Part shown: piece after piece, positions 19,988 through 29,336 of the stretch
Position numbering within the stretch: the stretch's first letter is position 1
Layout of the letters: each line of letters starts with the position of its first letter
NCBI RefSeq assembly: GCF_002929355.1
Contig: NZ_PJIR01000004.1
Span: 248,001 to 312,000 of the forward strand
DNA from: Arthrobacter sp. B0490
GTDB lineage: Bacteria; Actinomycetota; Actinomycetes; Actinomycetales; Micrococcaceae
DNA length: 64,000 bases
Reading direction: 5' to 3'
Position numbers and translations under genes: made by a program
The notes under the pieces: model-generated
What the model was told of the DNA's origin: nothing
Databases searched by the model: none
Seen by the model: only the letters and a program-made list of their open reading frames with translations

Positions 19988-20935
19988 CTAGTCTGCCCGA
20001 ACCGGCTCGGGGGCGGCCACCCGATCCCGGGCGAGGATGTCGTCGAGTGCCGGCCCCAGCGTGGGATAGGTGAAGCGGAAGCCCGCGTCGAGCAGTCTGC
20101 GGGAACTCACCCAGCGGCTCTTCAGCACCAGTTCGGCCTCGGTGCGGATGAGCCTCCCGCCGAGGTGCAGGAGCCAGGCGGGTGTCGGCAGACCCGCAGG
20201 GACACGCAGGCGCTGCCGGACGGCTGCCATGAGGTCGGCGTTCGTCACCACCTCCGGCGCTGCGACGTTGACGGGCCCGTGGAGGGACGGCGACCCGGCG
20301 ATGAACACCACGGCGCGGAACAGGTCGTCGAGGTGCACCCAGCTGAACTTCTGGGCACCCGTGCCCATCGGACCGCCGAGGCCGGTCCGGGCGAGGACCG
20401 TCAGGGGCGCCATCACGCTGCCGGGGCCGAGCACGATCGAGATGCGCAGAGCCACCTTGCGCACTCCCGGGGAGTCGGCGTCGGCCTGTGCCCTCTCCCA
20501 AGCCCGGGCCACCGCGACCGAGAAGCCCGTGCCGAGCTCGCCGTCGTCCTCCGTCTGGGGCCGGTCCATGGCGTGACGGTAGATGGTGCCGGTGCTCGAG
20601 TTGATCCACACCGGAGGCGGCGTGCCTTCGCCGGCACGGCACAGGGCGAGGGCCCGGCCGAGTTCCTCGGTGGTGTCCACGCGGGAGGAGAAGATCGCGT
20701 CCGCGTTCCGCTTGTTGTAGCGGCAGTTCACGCTGCGGCCCGCGAGGTTGATGAGCAGGTCGGCGCCGTCGAGCGCGGTCGCGAGGCCCCTCGTGTCGCC
20801 CCATACGGTAGGGCCTGCGCGACCGATGGTCCTCACCTCGACGCCGGCGTCGGTGAATCGGCGGACGAAGTGCGTGCCGATGAAGCCCGAGGCTCCGGCG
20901 ATGACGACCGTGCTGATGCTCGACGGGGTGTTCAT
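19988..20935 (-). CDS. TIGR01777-type NAD(P)-binding epimerase-like protein
   Basis: A 315-residue extended-SDR protein of the YfcH/TIGR01777 family. The N-terminus VVIAGASGFIGTHFVRRF is the Rossmann glycine motif; LLINLAGRSVNCRYNKRNADAI and WINSSTGTIYRHA are family hallmarks. A C-terminal domain ends SRRLLDAGFRFTYPTLGPALDDIL. Members have a sugar-epimerase fold, but the reaction is not established. The start overlaps the upstream membrane gene's stop by 4 bases (20932-20935). Confidence 0.9.
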   Translation of the reverse strand: MNTPSSISTVVIAGASGFIGTHFVRRFTDAGVEVRTIGRAGPTVWGDTRGLATALDGADLLINLAGRSVNCRYNKRNADAIFSSRVDTTEELGRALALCRAGEGTPPPVWINSSTGTIYRHAMDRPQTEDDGELGTGFSVAVARAWERAQADADSPGVRKVALRISIVLGPGSVMAPLTVLARTGLGGPMGTGAQKFSWVHLDDLFRAVVFIAGSPSLHGPVNVAAPEVVTNADLMAAVRQRLRVPAGLPTPAWLLHLGGRLIRTEAELVLKSRWVSSRRLLDAGFRFTYPTLGPALDDILARDRVAAPEPVRAD

Positions 20936-21369
20936 TGCTCGCGGACCATCCTCCAGATACTGGCGCGGGCCATCGCGGCCGCGCCTCCGATGACGAGTGC
21001 GGTGGGCAGGCTGTCCCGGGGGAGTGTCGAGGGGGAGAGCAGGGCGGTGACGAGGAAGGCCGTCATCGCGAATCCGACGAAGAAGATCGCGACGTGGATC
21101 CACTGGTTGCTCACCGGGCGCAGGAGGAGTCCGAGCACGATCCCGAGGGGCAGCCCCGTGACCAGGCCGATCCCGACGCCGTACCAGAGCGCCAGCAGGA
21201 AGACCCGGGGCGCCTCGGCGCCCCAGGAGGAGGCGAAGGCCAGCGCGAGGACGGTGAGCCCCACGAGGAATCCGACGGCGACGGCGCCCGGGCCGAAGGT
21301 CACGCGTCGGCGTCCCGGAGACCGGTCCTCCGGTGATCCGTCGTCAGGCGTCCCGCCGTCCGCGCTCAT
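20932..21369 (-). CDS. Small membrane protein of the tetR operon
   Basis: A 145-residue protein with about four transmembrane helices (GAVAVGFLVGLTVLALAFASS; VFLLALWYGVGIGLVTGLPL; IHVAIFFVGFAMTAFLVTALL; a weaker one near the C-terminus). The first 25 residues are polar (Asp/Gly/Ser/Arg). I do not recognise the family. ATG 21369 overlaps the TetR stop by 4 bases, and its own stop overlaps the TIGR01777 gene, so it is translationally coupled on both sides. Confidence 0.78.
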   Translation of the reverse strand: MSADGGTPDDGSPEDRSPGRRRVTFGPGAVAVGFLVGLTVLALAFASSWGAEAPRVFLLALWYGVGIGLVTGLPLGIVLGLLLRPVSNQWIHVAIFFVGFAMTAFLVTALLSPSTLPRDSLPTALVIGGAAAMARASIWRMVREQ

Positions 21370-22037
21370 TCCCGCGTCCCCCGGATCAGCTGCACGACGT
21401 CCTCGACGATCTTCCGGACCACCGGGAGCCGGGAGAGGATCACGAGCTTCGAGATCAGCGGCGCCACCTGGTGGATGAGCCGGCGTGTGCGGGCCTGGGA
21501 GGGGGAGGAGTCGTACACCCAGAAGAGGGTCACGGCCATGTAGGCGAACCAGAGGAGTTCGGGCAGGTCGTCGCGGATGGCGAGCGGCGGTTGCGGCCTC
21601 GACATGGCCACGGCCTGCCGGAACAGGGCGATGGCCCGGGCGCGGGCCACGGCGGATTCGCTGCCGAAGGGGCTCGTCGTCGCCGAGGGTTTGATCGCGA
21701 TGCCGATGAAGTTCGAGCCGAAGTCGTGGTACGGCTCCATGACGTCGATCCCCGTGTTCAGCACGATCCGCAGGAGTTCCCCGAGGTTCTGGCCCTCGTG
21801 CAGCAGTGGCAGGGCGCGGGCGCGGTGCTCCTCCTGCAGGCTGCGGTACAGCTCGTGCACGAGATCGTCCTTCGAGGCGAAGTAGTAGTACGCACTCCCC
21901 GTCGAGACGTTGGCGGCCGAGGCGATGGCGCGCATGGTGGTCTTCTCGTAGCCGACGTCGCGGAAGAGCCGGAGCGCGGTGGACACCAGCAGCTCCCTCG
22001 TGGCTTCGCTCTTGGCGGTGGCGGTGGCGGTGGGCAT
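21366..22037 (-). CDS. TetR family transcriptional regulator
   Basis: A 223-residue repressor. The N-terminal helix-turn-helix is clear: ALRLFRDVGYEKTTMRAIAS, NVSTGSAYYYFASKDDLVHELY. The C-terminal ligand domain is hydrophobic, with WFAYMAVTLFWVYDSS, and its ligand is unknown. It heads a leftward operon (membrane protein, TIGR01777 protein, kinase, DUF6328). Two palindromic sites upstream (22049-22062, 22082-22095) are its probable operators, implying autoregulation. GGGAGTTC lies just before the ATG. Confidence 0.93.
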   Translation of the reverse strand: MPTATATAKSEATRELLVSTALRLFRDVGYEKTTMRAIASAANVSTGSAYYYFASKDDLVHELYRSLQEEHRARALPLLHEGQNLGELLRIVLNTGIDVMEPYHDFGSNFIGIAIKPSATTSPFGSESAVARARAIALFRQAVAMSRPQPPLAIRDDLPELLWFAYMAVTLFWVYDSSPSQARTRRLIHQVAPLISKLVILSRLPVVRKIVEDVVQLIRGTRE

Positions 22038-22048
22038 GAACTCCCTTT

Positions 22049-22062
22049 CTGAACGTGTTCAA
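22049..22062. promoter_or_regulatory. Imperfect TetR operator (proximal)
   Basis: The sequence CTGAACGTGTTCAA lies 12 bases before the tetR start codon and matches the distal perfect palindrome at all but two positions (C for T at the first, G for A at the centre). Its location over the likely ribosome/promoter region fits a repressor site. Confidence 0.65.
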
Positions 22063-22081
22063 TTCGGAGTGTAGCCCCTAA

Positions 22082-22095
22082 TTGAACATGTTCAA
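22082..22095. promoter_or_regulatory. Perfect palindromic TetR operator (distal)
   Basis: TTGAACATGTTCAA is a perfect 14-bp palindrome, centred 33 bp (about three helical turns) from the proximal copy. Two copies in phase upstream of a tetR gene suggest cooperative binding of two dimers. Confidence 0.7.
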
Positions 22096-22150
22096 AAGCG
22101 TCGCGACGTCCCTCATGGTCGGGCAGCCGTGCCGTCGTCGCCCTTCCCCG

Positions 22151-22199
22151 GTCGGGGCCGCCGCGCCGGGTGTCCAGACCCGTTGGTTCTTGCCCCCGG
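22151..22199 (+). repeat. Inverted repeat, left copy, flanking the DUF559 gene
   Basis: A 49-base element that reappears in reverse complement at 23457-23505 with 47 of 49 bases identical by my count. Its central part contains CCAGACCCGTTGGTTCTTGC. It lies about 115 bases beyond the stop of the DUF559/AbiEi-like gene. The copies also read as similar peptides (GAAAPGVQTRWFLPP), but no gene context supports translation. Confidence 0.8.
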
Positions 22200-22314
22200 G
22201 TCGGAGACTCCGGCCCGGCTCTGTCTGGCCCTCCGCGCCCGCAAGGACCGAAAGTGCGGTCCACGGCGCACCGCCGCCGAAGACGCGGAACGTCCGGATG
22301 CTGCGGCGTCCTCG

Positions 22315-23256
22315 TCAGGCGGCGGCTCTCCGCAGGGCGGCGTCGAGGGCCCGACGGATGCGTGCTTCGAGTTCCGCTTCCCGGAACAACTCCGACCACT
22401 CGATGCGCACGATGGTCCAGCCCTGTTCCGTCAGAGCTTTCTCCCGGCGTCGCTCCTGATAGAGCACCTCGTCCGTCGCGGTACCGAAGTACTTCACCCG
22501 GCCGTCGAACTCGAGACCGACCAGCAGTTCCGGCCAACCGAAGTCCAGCCGGTACAGCCCGTGGCGAGTGTCGACGTCGACCTGGGACCGGGCAGGAGGA
22601 AGGCGGAAGCGGAGCAACCGGCTTCGGGTGAGCGTCTCGCCCGGCGACTCCGACAGGGGGTCCGCTGCCATGACGACCTCCCGAGCCCGGGCGATTCCCG
22701 TGACCGGGCCGAGCAGTTCGAGGCCTTCGAGGGAGGCCGTCCTCGGAACACCTCGTGCGAGGCACTGGTCGGCGATGATCAGCGCCTGGTCGAAGGGGAG
22801 GGTCCTCGCGCAGTCCAGCATCGTGCGGTGCAGTGACGTGGAGGGTAGCCCTCGCAGAACGACGACGTCGTCCTCGTTCAGATTGGCGCTGTGGTTCCGC
22901 ACATCGGCACCGTGACTCGCGTTCGAGGTACGCGTCGGCTGCGTCACGTGGACCTCCGGGCCGGGCTTCCACAGACTGAGCCCGTGCAGGGCTGCGGCCG
23001 TCTCGTGACTGTAGACATGCTGGGTCGTGACGAGTCCGACGAGCGAGTGGTGGTGGGCCTCGGCGCGGAATGCAAGGCGTTCCAGCGGCGTGAGAGCCGC
23101 CCAGTAGGCGTCCGGGACGTAGCAGTTCTTGCGCAGCCGGCAGAGCTCCCCGCACGCAACGAGTCGCTGGATGCGCTGACGGCTCAGCCCCTCGTCGAGG
23201 AGCTCCTGATAGCGCCAGAGGGTTCGTGCTCCGAAGGCATCGGTCGAGGGGGTCAT
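22315..23256 (-). CDS. AbiEi-like / DUF559 (Vsr-type endonuclease fold) protein
   Basis: A 313-residue protein. The N-terminal half resembles AbiEi-type antitoxin winged-helix proteins: LLDEGLSRQRIQRLVACGELCRLRKNCYV, then HETAAALHGLSLW. The C-terminal half carries the DUF559/very-short-patch-repair-like nuclease core: RLDFGWPELLVGLEFDGRVKY followed by RRREKALTEQGWTIVRIEWSEL, with D, E and K in the expected PD-(D/E)XK order. Whether it cuts DNA is not known. No AbiEii toxin partner is adjacent. It is flanked by inverted repeats, suggesting movement as a unit. ATG 23256 is preferred over the ATG six bases upstream for its AAGG spacing. Confidence 0.8.
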   Translation of the reverse strand: MTPSTDAFGARTLWRYQELLDEGLSRQRIQRLVACGELCRLRKNCYVPDAYWAALTPLERLAFRAEAHHHSLVGLVTTQHVYSHETAAALHGLSLWKPGPEVHVTQPTRTSNASHGADVRNHSANLNEDDVVVLRGLPSTSLHRTMLDCARTLPFDQALIIADQCLARGVPRTASLEGLELLGPVTGIARAREVVMAADPLSESPGETLTRSRLLRFRLPPARSQVDVDTRHGLYRLDFGWPELLVGLEFDGRVKYFGTATDEVLYQERRREKALTEQGWTIVRIEWSELFREAELEARIRRALDAALRRAAA

Positions 23257-23388
23257 GGCCATACCTTGGCGAGCCGGGCGCCGCGATTCACGGTCGGTGC
23301 GCGGAATGTGGACAAGTCGGCCGACGGCGGCTCCGGTGGGTGGGCCGCCAAACCCGCGGCGCACGCTCATCCCCGGTGCTGCGTTGCC

Positions 23389-23419
23389 CCGGGTCTGGAC
23401 ACCCAGCGCGGCGGCCCCG
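23389..23419 (-). repeat. Partial third copy of the inverted-repeat element
   Basis: About 30 of 31 bases match the end of the element at 23457-23505 (CGGGTCTGGACACCC followed by GCGCGGCGGCCCCG), in the same orientation and about 85 bases away. The sequence between and around the copies (about 23330-23510) is a degenerate tandem repeat with a period near 80 bases. Confidence 0.65.
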
Positions 23420-23456
23420 GAGGGGGGTAGGGAAAACCCGCGCCGCAGTGTCAGGA

Positions 23457-23505
23457 CCGGGGGCAAGAACCAACGGGTCTGGGCACCCGGCGCGGCGGCC
23501 CCGAT
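23457..23505 (-). repeat. Inverted repeat, right copy, flanking the DUF559 gene
   Basis: The reverse complement of 22151-22199 with only two mismatches. It sits between the DUF559 gene (starts at 23256) and the tgt stop (23544). Together with the left copy it brackets a segment of about 1.35 kb. Confidence 0.8.
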
Positions 23506-23543
23506 ACAGAGGCGGGCGGGGACGGCGGAGGACGACGACGCCG

Positions 23544-25749
<2,206 letters not shown>

Positions 25750-25857
25750 GTACGTCGTGCCAACCTCTGCCAGTAGCGCCCCGGATGTCCTGTGGCGCCC
25801 CAGCGCGCCTGTTTCACGATACGGTAACGCGGGCACCGACGGGTGCTCATGGCCTCT

Positions 25858-26397
25858 CTAGCGGCCCCAGCCGGCATGCGCGAGCGCCTGGCGCAGCAGA
25901 TCTCCACGCCCGCCCGAGAGCTCTGCCTGGATGGCGGGACCCAGCGCCTCGGCCGGGGTCAGCCAGGACAGCTCGAGCGCGTCCTGCCGGGGGGCGCATT
26001 CACCGGTCACGGGGATGATGTACGCGAGGGCGACGGCATGCTGGCGGTCGTCGGTCAGGCCGGTCTCCGACGGGGACGGGAAGTACTCCGCGATCGTGAA
26101 GGGCAGGGGCGACGGCGCCAGCTGCGGGAGGGCGAGCGGCCCGAGGTCCTTCTCGAGGTGGCGCAGGAGTGCGGCCCGGATGGTTTCCCGGTACATCACG
26201 CGGCCGGAGACGAAGGTGCGCAGCATCTCGCCCTGTTCGTTCGCCTGGAGGAGCAGGCCCACCTCGTTGACGTAGCCGAGGGCGTCACAGCGCACGGGGA
26301 TCGCCTCGACGTACACCATCGGCAGGCGGCGGCGGGCCTCGTACAGGTCATCTTCGGAGAGCCAGCCCGGGTTGGGGTCAGGGGTGCGTACGTTCAT
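25858..26397 (-). CDS. NUDIX-fold protein (DUF4916 family)
   Basis: A 179-residue protein matching the DUF4916 actinobacterial NUDIX-like family: GWLSEDDLYEARRRLPMVYVEAIPVR, VSGRVMYRETIRAALLRHLEKDLGPLALP and FTIAEYFPSP. The strict Nudix box (GX5EX7REUXEEXGU) is not intact, so classical nucleoside-diphosphate hydrolysis is uncertain. It is short, cytoplasmic, and well separated from its neighbours on the same strand. Confidence 0.87.
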   Translation of the reverse strand: MNVRTPDPNPGWLSEDDLYEARRRLPMVYVEAIPVRCDALGYVNEVGLLLQANEQGEMLRTFVSGRVMYRETIRAALLRHLEKDLGPLALPQLAPSPLPFTIAEYFPSPSETGLTDDRQHAVALAYIIPVTGECAPRQDALELSWLTPAEALGPAIQAELSGGRGDLLRQALAHAGWGR

Positions 26398-26506
26398 ACC
26401 CCAGTTCTATAGCAGACACCCACCGGGGCACCTACGGCGCGCGGTTCTTCGGCCCGTGGCTGAATACCCGTGGCTGGATACCCGCGGGTGCCGCGCCACC
26501 GCCCCG

Positions 26507-27220
26507 TCAGGAGATCGTGTGCCCGGGGACGTCCCCTCGCCGCTCGTCGATCCGCACCTCGGTACCCCACGGCGCGCGGACCCGGAGCGACCATCCGTTG
26601 CTTCCGTCGCTCACCACGGGCTCGGAACCACCGGCCGTGAGGGGCCCGAGCAGGTCCCGTACGTCGCCGTCGTACTCGAACGCCAGGCCCACTCCTCTGC
26701 GCGCCGCGGCACGGACGGCCACGAGGCCGCCGTTCTTCGCCTGGAAGTCGTGCGGGGTGCCGGCAGCGGAGCCGGTCCTCGGCTTCGCGCCCATGTCACG
26801 CAGCACCCTCGCGGCGAGGTCGACGTCGGGCGTGGACCAGAGCGCGAGGACGGCGAGGGGGGACGCCGGAGCACCGGTCTCGCGGGGACCCTCCTCCGCG
26901 GGGAAGGAGGTGCCGTCCGGCGCGGCGATCCGCGCGGTGAGCAGGGAGCCCTCCCGGGACAGCCCGACGGCGGTGCCGGCCTCGACGGTCCGGCGGGCGA
27001 ACTCCCGGACGTCGCCGACGTCGAACGCGAGGGCCGCCCGTCCCTCCTCCCCGCTGCCCGGTGCACAGGAGCGCAGGGCCACCCGGCCGCTGCCGGCGTC
27101 GAACATCGCGCAGGTATCGTCGGCAACCGGCTCCTGCGCCGGGTGGAGCCCGAGGGTCCGGAGGAAGCCGGCCGCAGCGGGGAGATCGGAGGTGGCAACG
27201 ACGGGGCGGACGCGGAGCAT
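26507..27220 (-). CDS. VOC family (glyoxalase/bleomycin-resistance fold) protein
   Basis: A 237-residue protein with two VOC modules: RPVVATSDLPAAAGFLRTLGL at the start and LALWSTPDVDLAARVLRDMGAKP in the second half, each followed by beta strands ending in GTxx-type turns (APDGTSF, APWGTEVRID). Metal ligands are not clear. The substrate is unknown. The start at 27220 is chosen because AGGGAGAA lies 5 bases upstream. Confidence 0.82.
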   Translation of the reverse strand: MLRVRPVVATSDLPAAAGFLRTLGLHPAQEPVADDTCAMFDAGSGRVALRSCAPGSGEEGRAALAFDVGDVREFARRTVEAGTAVGLSREGSLLTARIAAPDGTSFPAEEGPRETGAPASPLAVLALWSTPDVDLAARVLRDMGAKPRTGSAAGTPHDFQAKNGGLVAVRAAARRGVGLAFEYDGDVRDLLGPLTAGGSEPVVSDGSNGWSLRVRAPWGTEVRIDERRGDVPGHTIS

Positions 27221-27345
27221 CGGTTCTCCCTGGGGTAGGCGCGGAAGCACTGTTCCACGAAGGCGGCGGACCGCCCTTCGGGTCCGTCAGATCCGTCAAG
27301 GATGCCAGCAATCCGGTAGGCAGTCGGGAAGGGGCGTCCTAGGGT

Positions 27346-27954
27346 ATGAGCATGAAGGCCGAACTCCCCGAACTCCTGCTGCCCGACGCGGCGGCCTGGC
27401 GGCGCTGGCTGGAGGAGAACCACGAGTCCTCGCCCGGCGTCTGGCTGATCGAGCACAAGAAGGGCGGCACGACGACGGGGCTCACCTACGCGCAGGCCCT
27501 CGACGAGGCGCTCTGCTTCGGCTGGATCGACGGCCAGGCGAAGTCCCGCGACGAGGGCAGCTACCTGCAGCGCTTCACGCCGCGCGGGCCGCGGAGCATC
27601 TGGTCGGTCCGCAACCGGACCTATGTGGACAGGCTTCGCGCCGAGGGCCGGATGCGTGACGCCGGGGAGCGGGCGGTCGCCGCGGCCCAGGCGGACGGCC
27701 GATGGGAGCGGGCCTACGCCGGCCCCGCGACAGCCGAGATGCCGCCCGACCTCCTGGCCGCGATCGAGGCCGACGACGCCGCGCTCGCCACGTACCGCAC
27801 GCTGTCGTCCCAGAACCGGTACGCCATGATCTTCCGCCTGTCCCAGCTGAAGACCGACGCGGCGAAGGAGCGGAACATCGTGAAGTTCGTCGCGATGCTG
27901 TCCCGAGGAGAGACCTTCTACCCGCAGGGGAAGGGCCCGGCGAAGAGCGACTAG
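27346..27954 (+). CDS. YdeI/OmpD-associated family protein
   Basis: A 202-residue protein of the YdeI family. W-rich N-terminus AAAWRRWLEENHESSPGVWL, then LTYAQALDEALCFGWIDGQAKS and YLQRFTPRGPRSIWSVRN are the family core. A C-terminal helical part (LSSQNRYAMIFRLSQLKTDAAKERNI) matches the usual end. Homologues are associated with peptide or bacteriocin tolerance, but the molecular function is not established. It is a single gene, divergent from the VOC gene. Confidence 0.9.
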   Translation: MSMKAELPELLLPDAAAWRRWLEENHESSPGVWLIEHKKGGTTTGLTYAQALDEALCFGWIDGQAKSRDEGSYLQRFTPRGPRSIWSVRNRTYVDRLRAEGRMRDAGERAVAAAQADGRWERAYAGPATAEMPPDLLAAIEADDAALATYRTLSSQNRYAMIFRLSQLKTDAAKERNIVKFVAMLSRGETFYPQGKGPAKSD

Positions 27955-27960
27955 AGCCGT

Positions 27961-28025
27961 CCCGACCCGTCCCGACCCGTGCTGTCCGGACCCGTCCCGA
28001 CCCGTCCAGACCCGTGCTGTCCGGA
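27961..28025. repeat. Tandem CCCGACCCGT repeats between two convergent genes
   Basis: Two imperfect 30-35-base units, each ending GCTGTCCGGA, made of smaller CCCGACCCGT blocks. They fill most of the 96 bases between the YdeI-like stop (27954) and the enoyl-reductase-like stop (28051). The block may act as a pause or termination site for both genes. Confidence 0.7.
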
Positions 28026-28050
28026 CGTCGCCGCCGGCCCCGAGGGCTGG

Positions 28051-29283
28051 TCAGTCGAGCCGGGTCACCTCGTAGGTGTGCCCGGCGGCACGGAGCCGCT
28101 GCACGAGCACCATCCCGAGCGCGGTGGCGGGCGTCAACGATCCGCTCACGGACGGCAGCCGGTCACCGTCCAGTGCCAGGGCCAGCGCCGTCTCACCCGC
28201 CATGACGGCGGTGGCGGCGTAGCCCGGATCGCCGGGGCCGGCAGCGATCGCCTGGTAGCGGTGCCCGCCCTCGGTACGGGCGGTGACCTGGGAGCGGAAC
28301 CAGCCCCTGCTCCGCGTGGCGGCACTCGGACCCGTCCCGGGTGCCGGGAGCACGCGGTCGAGCAGACGCCGGGTCGCCGGCAGCGCCATGGCACCGCCGA
28401 AGGCCCGGAGTCCGATGGCGGTCGCCCCGGCGACGACCGCCCCCGCCGGTCCGCGGGCCACCCCCATCACCTCGCCGTACCGCAGGGACCGGCCGTAGGC
28501 CCAGCCCTGCAGCGCGTTGCTGCGGCGCACGATCCGCGTGTTGGCCGCGGCCATGACGAAGGGCGCCGTCCAGGTGCCGTCGTCCGAGCGGCTCACCGGA
28601 CCCGCGTCCGCCGGCTGCGGTGTCGCCGGCTCGCCGGTGCGGTCCGGGCTGAGCGCGTAGGGATCGACGGCGAGCGACCGCAGGGCGGCACTCGAACGCA
28701 TCCCGTCGAGCTGCCCGCGCATCGACTCGAGGGTGCCTCCGCTGATGCCGCCCTTGGCCGTGGCGACCAGCTGGACCTCGGTCAGGGCACCGGCGCCGTC
28801 TGCCTCCGCTGCCTGGTGGAGCAGGAGTACCGCGAGGTCGGACGGCACGGAGTCGTACCCGCACGCGTGGACGATCCTGGCACCGCTCGACCGGGCCGGG
28901 AGGTCGCAGCGGTCGATCGCCTCGCGGACGAAGGACACCTCGCCCGTCAGGTCGCCGTAGTGGGTGCCCGCCCGCGCGCAGGCCTCGACGACGGGCAGTC
29001 CGTACTTCGCGTACGGACCGACGGTGGTGAAGAGCACCCTCGTGCTCCCGGCCAGGGCGGCGATCGAGGCCGCGTCCTCCGAGTCGGCCTCGATGAGGGG
29101 CCACTGGTGCGCAGCGGCCGGCAACCGCGACCGGACCGCCTCGAGCCTGGCCGCCGACCGGCCCGCGAGCCCGATGCGCAGGCCGGCCGGGGCGTGCGCC
29201 GCGAGGTAGGCGGCGATCAGTTCGCCGACGAAGCCCGTCGCTCCGTAGAGAACGAGGTCATGATCGCGGGGCAGGTTCTCCAT
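28051..29283 (-). CDS. Saccharopine dehydrogenase-like / trans-acting enoyl reductase family protein
   Basis: A 410-residue Rossmann protein. The N-terminus DLVLYGATGFVGELIAAYL and LAGRSAARLEAVRSRL are the cofactor site; VVEACARAGTHYGDLTGEVSF and ACGYDSVPSDLAVLLLHQAA are family signatures. This family includes mycobacterial trans-acting enoyl reductases that modify polyketide lipids, but no PKS is present here, so the substrate is unknown. GGAGAAC-like purines precede the ATG. It is 53 bases downstream of the GH76-like gene on the same strand and may be co-transcribed with it. Confidence 0.88.
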   Translation of the reverse strand: MENLPRDHDLVLYGATGFVGELIAAYLAAHAPAGLRIGLAGRSAARLEAVRSRLPAAAHQWPLIEADSEDAASIAALAGSTRVLFTTVGPYAKYGLPVVEACARAGTHYGDLTGEVSFVREAIDRCDLPARSSGARIVHACGYDSVPSDLAVLLLHQAAEADGAGALTEVQLVATAKGGISGGTLESMRGQLDGMRSSAALRSLAVDPYALSPDRTGEPATPQPADAGPVSRSDDGTWTAPFVMAAANTRIVRRSNALQGWAYGRSLRYGEVMGVARGPAGAVVAGATAIGLRAFGGAMALPATRRLLDRVLPAPGTGPSAATRSRGWFRSQVTARTEGGHRYQAIAAGPGDPGYAATAVMAGETALALALDGDRLPSVSGSLTPATALGMVLVQRLRAAGHTYEVTRLD

Positions 29284-29336
29284 GCGAGCAGTCTGTCATC
29301 CCGGGCGGTCGGGCTGCCGGGGACCGCGGGGGAGCT

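Noticed and set aside
22151..23505. The repeated elements as a CRISPR array
   Set aside because: There are only two near-identical copies and one partial copy, in opposite orientations with a gene between, no regular spacers and no cas genes.
26453..26480. A tandem CCCGTGGCTG repeat between the NUDIX-like and VOC genes
   Set aside because: Only two 14-base copies with one mismatch; too little to call a functional element.
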